Source of the DNA: a virus
Reading direction: 5' to 3' (one strand)
IMG/VR virus record: IMGVR_UViG_3300032561_000023
Location: 1 to 61,592 of that record
DNA: 61,592 nt
The position numbers and the translations under genes are program-made. The notes below the pieces were generated by a model. It made no database searches. It had not been told where the DNA came from and was given only the letters and a program-made list of their open reading frames with translations. Below, one piece after another: positions 1 through 10,300 of this stretch. Every line of letters starts with the position of its first letter. Position 1 is the stretch's first letter.

Positions 1-2
1 AT

Positions 3-452
3 TCTGTAACAATCGCTGGTTACACTCCAGTTGTAACATTAAGTTCTGGTTCAGCTACAGCTACAGCTACATTAGCCGCTCAAGTAACAAGTGGTTACAC
101 AGGACGTTACGAGCAGATTATTGCTAACGCCAACATTGGCGGAACATTGTATACTGATTGCGACATCATCAAGCAAGAAGGTTCACGTACATACCGTGTT
201 ATCCAACAAGGTGGTACATACCCAGGTACATTGTGCAAGCTAACAGCAGTTGCTGAAAGCAGTTTGACTACAGGTCAAATGGCAATCATTGCTACTGACA
301 GTGCTGGTGGTATCTATGCTGTATCTAAGTTAACAAACCGTAAGGCATACTTAACTCCAATTTCAGGTACACAGTTTACTACTGGACAAGCGGCCGCATG
401 GAACTTAACAAGTCCAACAGCTAACGTTTCAGTAACACTAGATAACGCTTAA
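3..452 (+). CDS. Fibre/structural protein, 3' part only
   Basis: The reading frame is open from the left edge of the window, so the gene starts outside it; 149 residues are visible. An internal TTG at 147 is not a credible start because the frame continues upstream with the same composition. The visible part is rich in Thr, Ala, Ser and Gly, with beta-strand-like text and no charged clusters, as in neighbouring fibre proteins. It is the first member of a co-directional fibre locus and ends 40 bases before the next ATG. No specific fold is recognised. A phage tail-fibre or head-decoration role is inferred from composition and context only. Confidence 0.6.
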   Translation, partial: SVTIAGYTPVVTLSSGSATATATLAAQVTSGYTGRYEQIIANANIGGTLYTDCDIIKQEGSRTYRVIQQGGTYPGTLCKLTAVAESSLTTGQMAIIATDSAGGIYAVSKLTNRKAYLTPISGTQFTTGQAAAWNLTSPTANVSVTLDNA

Positions 453-461
453 TAAACTCAA

Positions 462-479
462 TGGGGACTTCGGTCCCCA
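462..479 (+). terminator. UUCG tetraloop hairpin after the first gene
   Basis: A 7-bp stem, TGGGGAC/GTCCCCA, closes a TTCG tetraloop 10 bases after the stop codon. No U-run follows, so it may be an mRNA 3' stabiliser or processing site rather than an intrinsic terminator. Similar UUCG hairpins occur at 48161 and 53918. Confidence 0.5.
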
Positions 480-492
480 ATTAGGATTCTAA

Positions 493-1722
493 ATGACAAG
501 AGTTGTAAAAACAAACCAAGGCGATTACCACATATTAGTTCAAAACGGTGGGACAATTATTCTTGACCCTACTAGTTCTGGTCAGGTAACAGTCACTGGC
601 AATCTTGTTGTTAATGGTACAACTACTACAATTAATTCAAGTAATTTGAATGTTGAAGTAAACATATTACAAATTAATGCAGGACTAACTACCAATGGAA
701 TTCCTAGTTCGTTAAGTTATCAATCAGGCCTTCAAGTAGATAGAGGTGTTGCACAACCAGCACAACTGATCTTTGATGAATCAGTAAGACATTATGATCC
801 AACAACTTCTATAGCGGCTACAAGCTATACTGCAACAGGATCAGCAGTAACATTTAATTTTTCAACACAAGGTGCAGTACCATTTCCCGTAGCTTCAAAC
901 GGAAGTACTGGATCAGTTATTGTAGTTGCAGGATTTAGTCCTTCAGCTTATAACGGAACATATACAGTAACAGCTTGCACTACAAGTTCTGTTACTTTTG
1001 CTAGCACAACCACTAGCACAATTACAACATTAGGTACTATAACTTTAAACAAAGGTGGTACTTTTAAATTACAAACAGCAGACGGCATTTTAGGCGGACT
1101 GCAATTAAGAACATTAACAAATGATGGAAACAGTTACCTTGAAGTAGATTTACAAAAAGGAACTCCAACATTTAGATTAGCAAATTCAACAAACGGAGCA
1201 GGAACTCCTTACTCATATCGTGCAGTAAACGCTGACGATATTGTAACAGTTGCATGGGTACAAAATTATATTGCAAGTAGTTGGAGTTCAGGTTCTCCAA
1301 GTGTGCAAGGTACAGCTACAGTTACAACTATTCAACAACCAGTTGGTGTAGCAATCGGATCTGCTAACTCTGCTATTCAAGCATTAAGTTCAAACATTCT
1401 TTTTCAAATTGCTGGATCAACTATCAGCACTTTGAGTTCAACTGGCTTGTTAACTGGTAACGTAAACATTGCAGGTGATACTGTTTCGAATACAACAAAT
1501 GATTTGATACTAAGTGCAAATACTGGAAACGTTCAAGTAAATGCGGTGTTAGATTTAAATAATCAATCAACACCTACATATACAAGCGGCAAAACAAAGA
1601 TATATTCTAGTTCAACTATTGGACCAGGAAGAACAGGTGTGTACATTACAAACAGTACTGTACAAACTCCAGACGAATTGATTAGTAGACAACGAGCAAC
1701 TTTGCTAAGTATTTTACTATAA
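493..1722 (+). CDS. Putative tail fibre / virion structural protein
   Basis: The 409-residue protein starts at an ATG preceded by TTAGGA. Residues ~30-60 (GNLVVNGTTTTINSSNLNVE and following) are typical of phage fibre proteins that register repeated beta structure. Around residues 145-190 it carries a module with core GFSPSAYNGTYTVTACTTSS, found again in three other fibre genes here. The C-terminal third is a Thr/Asn/Ser-rich repetitive segment. No catalytic motif, signal peptide or membrane segment is seen. Gene order and composition put it in the adsorption apparatus of the virion. Its exact place (long fibre, short fibre or whisker) cannot be decided from sequence. Confidence 0.7.
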   Translation: MTRVVKTNQGDYHILVQNGGTIILDPTSSGQVTVTGNLVVNGTTTTINSSNLNVEVNILQINAGLTTNGIPSSLSYQSGLQVDRGVAQPAQLIFDESVRHYDPTTSIAATSYTATGSAVTFNFSTQGAVPFPVASNGSTGSVIVVAGFSPSAYNGTYTVTACTTSSVTFASTTTSTITTLGTITLNKGGTFKLQTADGILGGLQLRTLTNDGNSYLEVDLQKGTPTFRLANSTNGAGTPYSYRAVNADDIVTVAWVQNYIASSWSSGSPSVQGTATVTTIQQPVGVAIGSANSAIQALSSNILFQIAGSTISTLSSTGLLTGNVNIAGDTVSNTTNDLILSANTGNVQVNAVLDLNNQSTPTYTSGKTKIYSSSTIGPGRTGVYITNSTVQTPDELISRQRATLLSILL

Positions 1723-1731
1723 GGATAGAAC

Positions 1732-2067
1732 ATGGCATTAACATCAACATTAATCGGAACAACAAACACAACAGTTTATACTAGTTCAGTAACCGCTCCA
1801 CAGATCGGTAATGCTATCACTTGCATGATTGTTTGCAACACAGGTGCAGTAAGTTCAAACTTAACATTATACGCAGTTCCTAACAATGCAGGATCTGTTG
1901 GAACAGCAAGTTCATCAAACATGATTATAAACGCATTAGCAGTTCCTGCAGGTGAAACTGTAAGTCTAGATCAAGAAAAATTAGTATTAAGTGGAAACGA
2001 TACAATCGTAGCAGTTAGCAGTCAAGCTAGCACATTGAATATAACTTTAAGCACATTGCCAGTATAA
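1732..2067 (+). CDS. Small beta-rich structural protein, paralogue 1 of 3
   Basis: A 111-residue Thr/Ser/Ala-rich protein with alternating hydrophobic residues predicting a small beta sandwich. AAGGA precedes the ATG by a normal distance, and the stop overlaps the next start (TAATG). It resembles the 110-112-residue products at 6632 and 27730 in length, composition and layout: an N-terminal Thr-rich strand, a central (S)NLTLYAVP-type strand, then a Gly/Glu turn before the last strands. All three lie between long fibre genes. A role as fibre adaptor, tip or assembly partner is inferred; no characterised family is recognised. Confidence 0.6.
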   Translation: MALTSTLIGTTNTTVYTSSVTAPQIGNAITCMIVCNTGAVSSNLTLYAVPNNAGSVGTASSSNMIINALAVPAGETVSLDQEKLVLSGNDTIVAVSSQASTLNITLSTLPV

Positions 2068-3266
2068 TGAGATTCCTTAAACAACAAACTCTTAGTCGTC
2101 GAGCAATTTTTGATACTACTGTATACTCAGATACAGCAAATGCCAACGTCTATATAAAACCTACAGGTGCAGGAAGTTTAGTAGTTCCTAATGGTACAAC
2201 TGGTCAACGTCCTGGCAGTCCAACAGCCGGAATGATGCGCTATAATACAACTACAAATGAAATTGAAGTATATCAAGGTAGTGCATGGCGTGCCTTAAGA
2301 TTCAAAGAAGCTACTCAAGTTGTCCAACAAAACTTAGGAGCAGGTGACAGCTCTAGCACTTATTTTGGACCTCTAAACTCAGTATACTATAACCCAACAA
2401 ATATTTCAAGCGATGTTACAAACTTTGGCGCACAGAATATTTTAGTCTATGTTGAAAACATTCCTCAACTTTCTGGTATCAACTATAGTGTTGTACAAAA
2501 CCCAACAATCACTGGATCAACCTATACACCAACATTAAGTTATGCGGCTGTAAGCGGATCAACAACTTTATATTTTAATACAAGTCTTATTGCAACAACA
2601 GCTTCATGGTCAGCTAACGTAGTAACAATTTCATTTCCAGCACAAACACAACAACCATTTGCAACCGGTGCTACTATTACGGTAACAGGATTCACACCGA
2701 GTGGATATAATGGTGTATTCACAGTTACAGGCGGATCATCAACTACTGTAACTTATGCACTAGCATCCAATCCAGGAACTATGACAGTAACAGGTACAGT
2801 AACAGCAAGCGGAACAACTCCAGCAGTTTTTGCGGCAAGTCAAAGTACAACTGTTACAGCTGGATCTTTTATATTAGGTACAACTTATACAATTACAACT
2901 GTTGGTACAACATCATTTACATCAATCGGTGCGTCAAACAATAACGTTGGTACAAGTTTTGTTGCAACAGGTGTTGGTAGCGGAACTGGTACAGCAACGA
3001 CAGTTACTGGAGACATTCTTAATGCACAAGTTACAGGTACAAACATTCAAGCAAGTACCGTAGTAACAGCATTTACAACAGATCCAAATACAGATGCATT
3101 AACTAGTATTACACTAAGCAAAGCAACTACAACAAGTACTTTAGCAGTGAATACACAAATTACAATCGCAGATGTAAGCACACTTGAATCAGGATACTAT
3201 TTGCAATTTACTGCACCAGTACCTTACGGAAAAACTGTCGTAGCATTGCTTGGTTTTGACCAGTAA
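2067..3266 (+). CDS. Putative tail fibre protein
   Basis: 399 residues, translationally coupled to the previous gene by TAATG. Residues ~45-80 hold the common phage-fibre motif GQRPGSPTAGMMRYNTTTNE followed by EVYQGSAWRAL, which also appears in the two genes downstream (GMIRFNT ... FYNGSAW). Around residues 205-240 is a copy of the GFTPSGYNGVFTVTGGSSTT module. The rest is Thr/Ser/Gly-rich beta repeat. The MRYNTTT-W motif is widespread in fibre proteins of marine T4-like phages. No enzymatic domain is seen. Confidence 0.7.
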   Translation: MRFLKQQTLSRRAIFDTTVYSDTANANVYIKPTGAGSLVVPNGTTGQRPGSPTAGMMRYNTTTNEIEVYQGSAWRALRFKEATQVVQQNLGAGDSSSTYFGPLNSVYYNPTNISSDVTNFGAQNILVYVENIPQLSGINYSVVQNPTITGSTYTPTLSYAAVSGSTTLYFNTSLIATTASWSANVVTISFPAQTQQPFATGATITVTGFTPSGYNGVFTVTGGSSTTVTYALASNPGTMTVTGTVTASGTTPAVFAASQSTTVTAGSFILGTTYTITTVGTTSFTSIGASNNNVGTSFVATGVGSGTGTATTVTGDILNAQVTGTNIQASTVVTAFTTDPNTDALTSITLSKATTTSTLAVNTQITIADVSTLESGYYLQFTAPVPYGKTVVALLGFDQ

Positions 3267-3279
3267 TTAGGAGCCTACC

Positions 3280-4350
3280 ATGGGGCGAGAACTAGGTAGA
3301 ATTAGCGGTCCGCTACTATCGGACAATCTGTTACGTAACGGTAATAATCTTGCCTTTGACACACAAGTTTTATATGTAGACGTTAATAACAAGCGTATTG
3401 GTTTTAATACTACAACACCTGTTAACGATTTATATACACCAAACGCAATTGACACAACTACCCTAATAGTCGATTCTACAGCTGATATTGGCAATTTTGT
3501 AATTAGTACCAATAACATTCAAAACGCAGTTGGTAACATTACTTTTAGTTCATCGAATACTGTAGTTGCACCCGGACTAACAACAAATAATCTATATTTG
3601 TATAGCAATAACATTACCGATACCGTAACCAATAATAGTATAAATGTTACAGCGAACGGGTCAGGAACCATTAATCTTGCCAATGGAAACGGGAATGTTC
3701 AAGTTACAGTTAGCGGAAATTTACATGCTACAGGTAACATAACTTTTGATGGAAATATTACTTTAGGAACAAGTTCGAGTAATACAATTAATTTTACAGC
3801 AGAAGTTAACAGTAATATTTTACCTTCAACTACTAATACATACACATTGGGTTCGGGCACAAATCGTTGGAATAATGTCTATACCAACACATTTTCTGTA
3901 AGTTCTACAACAGTTCCAACAACGTCAGCAACAACTTTAAATGCTGGTAATTTAAGTTTCAATGGAAGCACAATTACTAATAATAGTGCATCTGCTAACT
4001 TACAAATACTTCCAACAGGCACAGGAATTATTAGTCTAAACGGAACACAATTTACAGCAGTTAACCAAAATAGTATCACAAATCCGTCAAATGGTGCTTA
4101 TACCCTAGCTGGTACTGCGGCAGGATATTATAAGTTTGCAGGTACAGCAGGTACAGCTATTCCAACAGGTACAACAGCCCAGCGTCCAGTTAATGCAACA
4201 ACTGGTATGATTCGTTTCAATACGTCACTTGGCTATGGAGAATTTTATAATGGTAGTGCATGGAGCGCAATCGGTGGTGCAAGTGCTACTTTAAGTCTTG
4301 ATCAAGTGACTAACATTATGATTACCGATGCCATAATCTTTGGTAGATAA
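3280..4350 (+). CDS. Tail fibre protein, duplicated N-terminus (copy A)
   Basis: 356 residues, with AGGAG just upstream of the ATG. The N-terminal ~60 residues (GRISGPLLSDNLLRNGNNLA, then LYVDVNNKRIGFNTTTPVNDL) are nearly the same as those of the next gene, so the pair arose by tandem duplication. A repeated GNLHATGNITFDGNITLG segment is shared with copy B, followed by TYTLGSGTNRWNNVYT, a registration motif found in fibre shafts before chaperone-type tips. The C-terminus has the GMIRFNT ... GEFYNGSAW motif. The N-terminus probably docks to the same baseplate or fibre site in both copies; this is inference. Confidence 0.7.
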   Translation: MGRELGRISGPLLSDNLLRNGNNLAFDTQVLYVDVNNKRIGFNTTTPVNDLYTPNAIDTTTLIVDSTADIGNFVISTNNIQNAVGNITFSSSNTVVAPGLTTNNLYLYSNNITDTVTNNSINVTANGSGTINLANGNGNVQVTVSGNLHATGNITFDGNITLGTSSSNTINFTAEVNSNILPSTTNTYTLGSGTNRWNNVYTNTFSVSSTTVPTTSATTLNAGNLSFNGSTITNNSASANLQILPTGTGIISLNGTQFTAVNQNSITNPSNGAYTLAGTAAGYYKFAGTAGTAIPTGTTAQRPVNATTGMIRFNTSLGYGEFYNGSAWSAIGGASATLSLDQVTNIMITDAIIFGR

Positions 4351-4369
4351 ACCCAAAAACTTAAAACAG

Positions 4370-4377
4370 CTAAATAC
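4370..4377 (+). promoter_or_regulatory. Possible late promoter (CTAAATAC)
   Basis: A TAAATA box lies in the 139-base gap between two fibre genes, about 113 bases before the next ATG. It fits the box seen before other late genes in this window, but TAAATA is common by chance in AT-rich DNA, so this single site is weak. Confidence 0.35.
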
Positions 4378-4383
4378 ATTGAT

Positions 4384-4472
4384 TACGAAAAATGACCATT
4401 TTTCGTATGGTTAAACAGTGGTAAACCCGCTAAGAGCGTACAGCTGAAAAAGTGGTTAACCGTGAAACACGG
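4384..4472 (+). promoter_or_regulatory. Structured leader with three hairpins before fibre copy B
   Basis: The gap contains a perfect 11-bp inverted repeat (4384-4394 with 4397-4407, TACGAAAAATG/CATTTTTCGTA), a small CGCT-AAG-AGCG hairpin (4428-4438) and a CCGTG-AAA-CACGG hairpin (4460-4472), followed by a GGGAG Shine-Dalgarno sequence. The first could be a terminator for the upstream gene despite lacking a U-run after the stem. The others would lie in the 5' leader of the next mRNA. Confidence 0.5.
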
Positions 4473-4489
4473 GGTATACGGGAGCGTAA

Positions 4490-6625
4490 ATGGCTGTTGG
4501 TCGAATTTCGGGTCCGCTCTTAAAGGATAATTTACTTCGTAATGGAGTGAACTTAGCCTTCGAGACGAGCCTTCTCTACTTGGATGTTAATAACAGCCGC
4601 GTCGGCATTAACACCACCACGCCCACAAATGATTTAAGTGTTAATGGCACAACCCGTACTACCAATTTATACATCAGTGGATCATCTACTCTAGGAAATA
4701 TTACCTTTACAGGTAGTACAATTTCTAGTACAGCTACTAATATCACATTCACACCAAGCGGTGGTAGTCCAGCAGTTAACATGACGACTGCCGCTATTGG
4801 TAACTTGCAACTTACTGGAAATAACCTAAGTTCAACTAATACCAATGGCAATATTAATATTACGGCAAATGGTACTGGTGCAATTAATCTTAATAATAAT
4901 GTTCTAGTAACAGGTAATTTACACGCTACTGGAACAATTACTGCTGATGGAAATATTACACTTGGAGCCGCAAGTAACGACACCGTTACATTCACAGGCG
5001 AAGTTAACAGTAACATTTTACCAGCAACTGATAATACATATACTTTAGGTTCAAATAGTTTAACTTGGGCAAACGTATACACCGCTGGCTTAACAACTAG
5101 TACATTTTCATCAACAACACTAAACACAACAACATTTAATACTAGCAACTTAACAGTTTCTGGAAGTACTATTCAGGCTACCGGAACTAATACTAGTATC
5201 TATTTTAACTCTACTGGCACTGGCGGTATTGTGTTTGGTAATTTGCAATTTACAAATAATACTATTACTAATATTGTGCCAAATGCTGTGACACAATTCA
5301 CAGAAACAACAAGTAGTGCAAGTTTTACAGGAACTATCGCACCAGGGACACCAATTGCAATTACAGCAAGTATCGCTGGTTCAGTATTGACTGTTTCACA
5401 AGTTCCATTTTGGGTTCCAGGCGGAAGTATTTCATTTGCTGGCTATACTCAGTATTTGAGTATGAGCCCAGGCATCATTGTTGGAAACGGCGCATTTACA
5501 GCAGAAGCATGGTTCTACATGACTACTGGTACACCAGCATTTATTTTTGGCGGATCATCAAATTATGGATTTGGATTACACATTGATTCAATGACTAGCA
5601 TTTCGAGTTCAACATTCAATGTAACAAGTAACTCATACACCGTTCCAACAATGAATCTAAACACTTGGTATCATGTGGCTGTAACACGTAACAGCTCAGG
5701 AGTTGAGACATTATTTTTAAATGGAACACGTTCAACCACTGGTACAACAAGTACAAATTTAAACTATCAAGGGTTTACTTCATTAATTGGTGAGCAAGGT
5801 AACTTAGGATACTTTGCCGGAAGATTAACTAATTTAAGAATAGTAGTTGGCAGTAATGTCTATGACCCAACACAAACAACTATAACAGTTCCAAATAGTG
5901 CGTTGACTGCGGTAGCTAATACAAAATTGTTGTTAGATGCATCAACTCCATCTACTTACACAACAGATACATCTGGACCTTCAGGATACCAAACATTAAC
6001 AGCAAATGGTCCAACTTTTTCAGTTGCAACACCGTATGCATCAGGAACCCCAACAATTATTCCTGGAATGGTATTAACTGGAAGTAGTATAACTAACGGT
6101 ACATTTATTGTAAACAATATTTCTGGATCAGGTACAAGCACTGGTACTTGGGGTATTAGCGTGTCATATGCAAATGCTATTAATAGTGAAACAATGACAG
6201 CCACTCCAGTTATTTTAAATGTGTCAGCAGTTGCAAGTGGAACAATTTTAGCAGGTATGTCTTTAAGCGGTACAGGTATTACATCTGGAACTGGAATTGT
6301 CCAAGTCGGTACAGGATCTGGAGGAACAGGAACATATTACGTTGCGCCAAGTCAAACAGTATCTACTCCAACAACAATTTCTGGAACAAGTCAAGGATTT
6401 GTACAATTTGCAGGAACAGGCGGTGTTGTAATTCCTGTTGGTAATAATAGTAACTATCCTAGCACACTTTATGAGCAAACTGGAATGATTCGTTTTAATA
6501 CAGATCAACAATATGTTGAGGTATATAATGGATCTGGTTGGGGAAGTGTTGCAGGTAGTAGCTCAGGTGTGACAACATCTACAGCAAACTCAATTGGAGC
6601 TGGTCTGGCACTAGCATTAGGATAA
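4490..6625 (+). CDS. Tail fibre with LamG/concanavalin-like domain (copy B)
   Basis: 711 residues. Residues 1-60 repeat the N-terminus of the previous fibre (GRISGPLLKDNLLRNGVNLA). Residues ~317-470 read as a LamG-like jelly roll: AEAWFYMTTG, GFGLHIDSM, the diagnostic NTWYHVAVTRNSSGVETLFL, an NGT strand and a closing GRLTNLRIVVGSNVY. Such domains bind glycans or surface proteins, so this is a good receptor-binding candidate. The C-terminus again has GMIRFNTDQQYVEVYNGSGW. Compared with copy A, the extra ~350 residues are the LamG domain plus an Ig-like repeat stretch, suggesting domain insertion after duplication. Confidence 0.75.
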   Translation: MAVGRISGPLLKDNLLRNGVNLAFETSLLYLDVNNSRVGINTTTPTNDLSVNGTTRTTNLYISGSSTLGNITFTGSTISSTATNITFTPSGGSPAVNMTTAAIGNLQLTGNNLSSTNTNGNINITANGTGAINLNNNVLVTGNLHATGTITADGNITLGAASNDTVTFTGEVNSNILPATDNTYTLGSNSLTWANVYTAGLTTSTFSSTTLNTTTFNTSNLTVSGSTIQATGTNTSIYFNSTGTGGIVFGNLQFTNNTITNIVPNAVTQFTETTSSASFTGTIAPGTPIAITASIAGSVLTVSQVPFWVPGGSISFAGYTQYLSMSPGIIVGNGAFTAEAWFYMTTGTPAFIFGGSSNYGFGLHIDSMTSISSSTFNVTSNSYTVPTMNLNTWYHVAVTRNSSGVETLFLNGTRSTTGTTSTNLNYQGFTSLIGEQGNLGYFAGRLTNLRIVVGSNVYDPTQTTITVPNSALTAVANTKLLLDASTPSTYTTDTSGPSGYQTLTANGPTFSVATPYASGTPTIIPGMVLTGSSITNGTFIVNNISGSGTSTGTWGISVSYANAINSETMTATPVILNVSAVASGTILAGMSLSGTGITSGTGIVQVGTGSGGTGTYYVAPSQTVSTPTTISGTSQGFVQFAGTGGVVIPVGNNSNYPSTLYEQTGMIRFNTDQQYVEVYNGSGWGSVAGSSSGVTTSTANSIGAGLALALG

Positions 6626-6631
6626 GAGATT

Positions 6632-6964
6632 ATGGGAACAGTATTTAAAAACGCATTAGCAACAGGATTAGGAACAACTCCAACAACCGTATTGACAACT
6701 AACGGTAGTGCAACAACAACCGTTATTGGACTAAGTTTAACTAATACTACTAGCAGTATTATTCAAGCTAGCATTCAATTACAAGATACAGTAGCAGGAA
6801 CACTTGCATATTTTATAAACAACATAACCATCCCGCCGAATAGTAGCGCACGGGTAGTTACAGGCGGTGAAAAATTAAATCTGGGACCACTCACTTATGT
6901 GATTATTACATCAAATCTTGCTAGCAGTATAGATTTAGTAATGAGTTGGGTCGAGATCAGTTAA
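6632..6964 (+). CDS. Small beta-rich structural protein, paralogue 2 of 3
   Basis: 110 residues, starting 7 bases after the preceding stop. Thr/Ser-rich N-terminus, then alternating strands (GLSLTNTTSSIIQASIQLQD), a Pro-Pro-Asn turn (IPPNSSARVV) and a final SSIDLVMSWVEIS strand. Length and architecture match the small genes at 1732 and 27730, although identity is low by eye. As with its siblings, it sits directly after a large fibre gene. It could be a fibre-associated decoration or adaptor. No known family is recognised. Confidence 0.6.
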   Translation: MGTVFKNALATGLGTTPTTVLTTNGSATTTVIGLSLTNTTSSIIQASIQLQDTVAGTLAYFINNITIPPNSSARVVTGGEKLNLGPLTYVIITSNLASSIDLVMSWVEIS

Positions 6965-6979
6965 AGGATAATTACTATT

Positions 6980-7360
6980 ATGGCATATACAATTGGAACA
7001 GAACTTAATCAAAGCGACAACTTAGGTGAAGGTAATCCCCGATATTTTTATGGATTACAACGTTTAGATGATGGTACATTATACTTTTACAAAATCGATC
7101 AGCTAACATCTAGTGCAACATTAACACTAAATGTCCCAGGACCAAACGGCTCAAACTTTGAACAATTTGAATATGGAGTTGATTTCTTTGACGGACGTTT
7201 GGCAACAGATCATAGCCGTCCTTATCCTAACTTGATTTTTGATCAATATCGTTTTGATAATAAAAATTGTTATTATTATTTAGATAGTCAAGGCGAGTTA
7301 GTTGTACGTGTTAATCAAACATATACATATTCACAAGCACAAATTATTTCGTCGAACTAA
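6980..7360 (+). CDS. Conserved structural-locus protein, unknown function
   Basis: 126 residues, with AAGGA about 9 bases upstream of the ATG. Unlike its neighbours it is rich in Tyr, Phe and Asp (RYFYGLQRLDDGTLYFYKID, YGVDFFDGR, YRFDNKNCYYYLD) and not in Thr/Ser repeats, so it looks like a compact globular protein. Its place between a small beta protein and the giant fibre genes suggests a virion or assembly function, for example an adaptor or fibre chaperone. No motif assigns a function. Confidence 0.55.
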   Translation: MAYTIGTELNQSDNLGEGNPRYFYGLQRLDDGTLYFYKIDQLTSSATLTLNVPGPNGSNFEQFEYGVDFFDGRLATDHSRPYPNLIFDQYRFDNKNCYYYLDSQGELVVRVNQTYTYSQAQIISSN

Positions 7361-7375
7361 TAGGAAAGACAAAAC

Positions 7376-10300
7376 ATGGCACAAGAATTTAAAATTGGAA
7401 GATTGCGTTTTACATGGGCAGGTGCATGGCTACCTGGAACTATGTACGCTCGAGATACTGTAGTTAGTTATCAAGGTAAAACCTATGTTTGTCTAGTACC
7501 AAATACATCTAGTTCAATAAGTTTTTATAATGACTTAAATGCATCCACACCATTATGGAATTTAATTTTAGATGGTAAATCATTTTTAGGAATATGGTCG
7601 ACTGGAACATATTATAGTCTAGGTAACATTGTTATCTTTGGCGGATTTGTATACTACTGTAATACTCCGCACACTTCTACAACATTCGTCAGTCAATCCG
7701 GTAACTGGAGTATCTACACAGAATTTACACACTGGTTATTGTCATGGCAACCAAACACAGTCTACGGTGTTAATGACGTTGTAACTTACGGCGGAACAGT
7801 ATATAAGTGTATTGCTGATCATACTTCTGCTGGTACATTACAAGCTACCGGTGCTGTAGCAACAGGTTCTCAATTAACAATTAACTTTAATGCGTATACT
7901 GTACCTGTTTTTGCAACTGGTACTAGTGTTACATTATCGGGATTTGTTCCAACACAAATTAACGGAGTTTATACTGTTGTATCAAGTACAATTAGTAGTG
8001 TTACATTTAATTCTAGTATTGTTTTAGGCGGAAATATTTCAACAGCTGGTATTGCCGTCGGTGTTTCACAGTTAGGTTTAGAATTAAATCAAAGTGCATG
8101 GACTGTACTAGATCAGGGTGTTAGTTATACAGGAGCATGGACTCCGAATACTCGTTACAAATTAAACGACATTGTACAAGTCGGCGGTAATTTATATATT
8201 TGTACTCAGTATTTTGTTTCAGCATCTTCATTCTCTTACCCAACTTCATCTAGTTGGACTACAAACTGGTCAGTTTGGATTCCAGATGAACGTTACATGA
8301 GTGCTTGGAATTCAAGTTCAGTATATCAAGTAGGCGATATTGTAACCTATGGTGGTAATAACTATATCAATAATACTATTGGTAATCAAAATAACGTTCC
8401 TCCATTTGATACTACAGATTGGACGTTAATTGTTCCTGGATCGACAACTCCTGTCGACTGGATTGTTGGCGGATCTTACACTATTGGAACAGTTGTTCGT
8501 AGAAACGGTCAGTTATTCCAAGCAGTCATTGATAATACTGCACAAGATCCAACTGCAATTAGTATTGCAACAACTTATACCGCGGCAGGAAGTTCGGGTA
8601 CAACTATGGTTGTTGCTAGTACAACTGGTGTTCAAGTTGGAATGATTGTTATTGGTGCCGGATTTAGTCTTGGTCAAGCAGTTAACGCGATCCCAGTAGC
8701 AGGTACAGTTACGTTAAATTATGCCCCAGATGGAACATTAACTAATGGTCAAGCAATTAATTTTGTAGGTATTAACTATACATATTGGAAACTTTTAAAT
8801 CCAGGTGTGCTATGGACTAATCGCTGGGCAACAGGAAACTCATACGCCGTTGGCGACCTTGTTATCTGGCAAAATGCAACATACCAATGTGACCAAACAC
8901 ATACATCAACTGCATTAAATCGTCCAGATTTAGATGTGGCAAACACATATTGGAAAATTTACGTTGACCATTTTAGAAAAAATGCGTTGAATACATTAGG
9001 TGATATTGAATCATACAAGAACGGTTCTTATAATGCAATATCAGCAGGTACTACAGGATTTGTTTTACGTAGTACAAGCAACTATCCAACATGGAGTCAA
9101 ATCAACACAAGTAATAACGTATTTTATGTGTCAACACTTACTGGTCTTGATTCTCCAAACTACGGAAGAAGTTGGGATCGTCCTTGGAAAACTATTGCCT
9201 ATGCGGCCGCATTTGTTGGCGCAGGAACACAAAATCCAAACGCTGTTGCTTTATTAACATCTAACAAATCATGGATGTTAGCAGAGATGGTGCAATGGGC
9301 AAATTATCAAATTAATAATAATATTAGTCCGTATACAACATCGTATGCATTTAATTCAACAAAAGCCGCACGTGACGCAGGTTTAATTATCGATGCAATC
9401 GCATATGATCTTGCACGTGGAGGCAACAGTCAAACTGTAGCGGCCGCACTAAGTTTCTTTGCTTACGGCCAAACAAATACATTTATTAGCACAGCAGTAG
9501 CCGCAGATGTTCCGTACTATCTTCCAATGTTAAGTTATTTGAATAACTTAATAAGTTATGCATTAGGTCAAGTTGCACCTGGAACTAGTTATCAATCAGT
9601 TAACGGAATAAATCCTGTTGTTTATCAAAATACTTCTGGTCCTGCGGCTGAAGGAACAACAGTAGTTCAAGCTTCGAGTCTATTCACTTATATCTATACA
9701 GCATTGACAAATCAAAGTACAGCATTGTTACCAACACAGAACCAAGGTGTAGCATGTACTATTTTTGTTAAGACTGGAAATTATTACGAAACATTACCAA
9801 TTGTTGTTCCAGCTAACGTTGCAATTATTGGAGACGAATTAAGAGGAGTAGTTGTACAACCACGTACAAATATTTTCACAACATGTACTGCTACAACTGC
9901 TGGAACAAACTTATTTACAGTTACAAGTACAAACGGATTAGCAGATCAAATGCCAATTCAGTTTGCCGACCCAACAATATCAACAACAGCAGTTTATACA
10001 GCTATTGGTGGTAACGTTGTTGCAGGCCAAACATATTATGTCATTGGATCAACAATAACTTCAACACAATTTAGTGTTGCACAAAGTCCGACAACAACAT
10101 TTACTGGTAATACAACAATAAACAGTCAAACAATTACAGATGTTCCAAATATTATTGGACTTGCTGTAGGCGCCACAATTACAGGAGCTGGAATTCAATC
10201 TGGTACTACAATTACAAATATCACAACAGCACCAAGTAATTCAAGTTTGAATTCAATTACTATCAGTACAGCGGCAACAGCGACAGCTATTGGAATAACT

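Noticed and set aside
4576-5148. Antisense 190-codon frame in fibre copy B
   Set aside because: Same compositional shadow of ACA/GTT-rich repeats; no ribosome-binding site or family.
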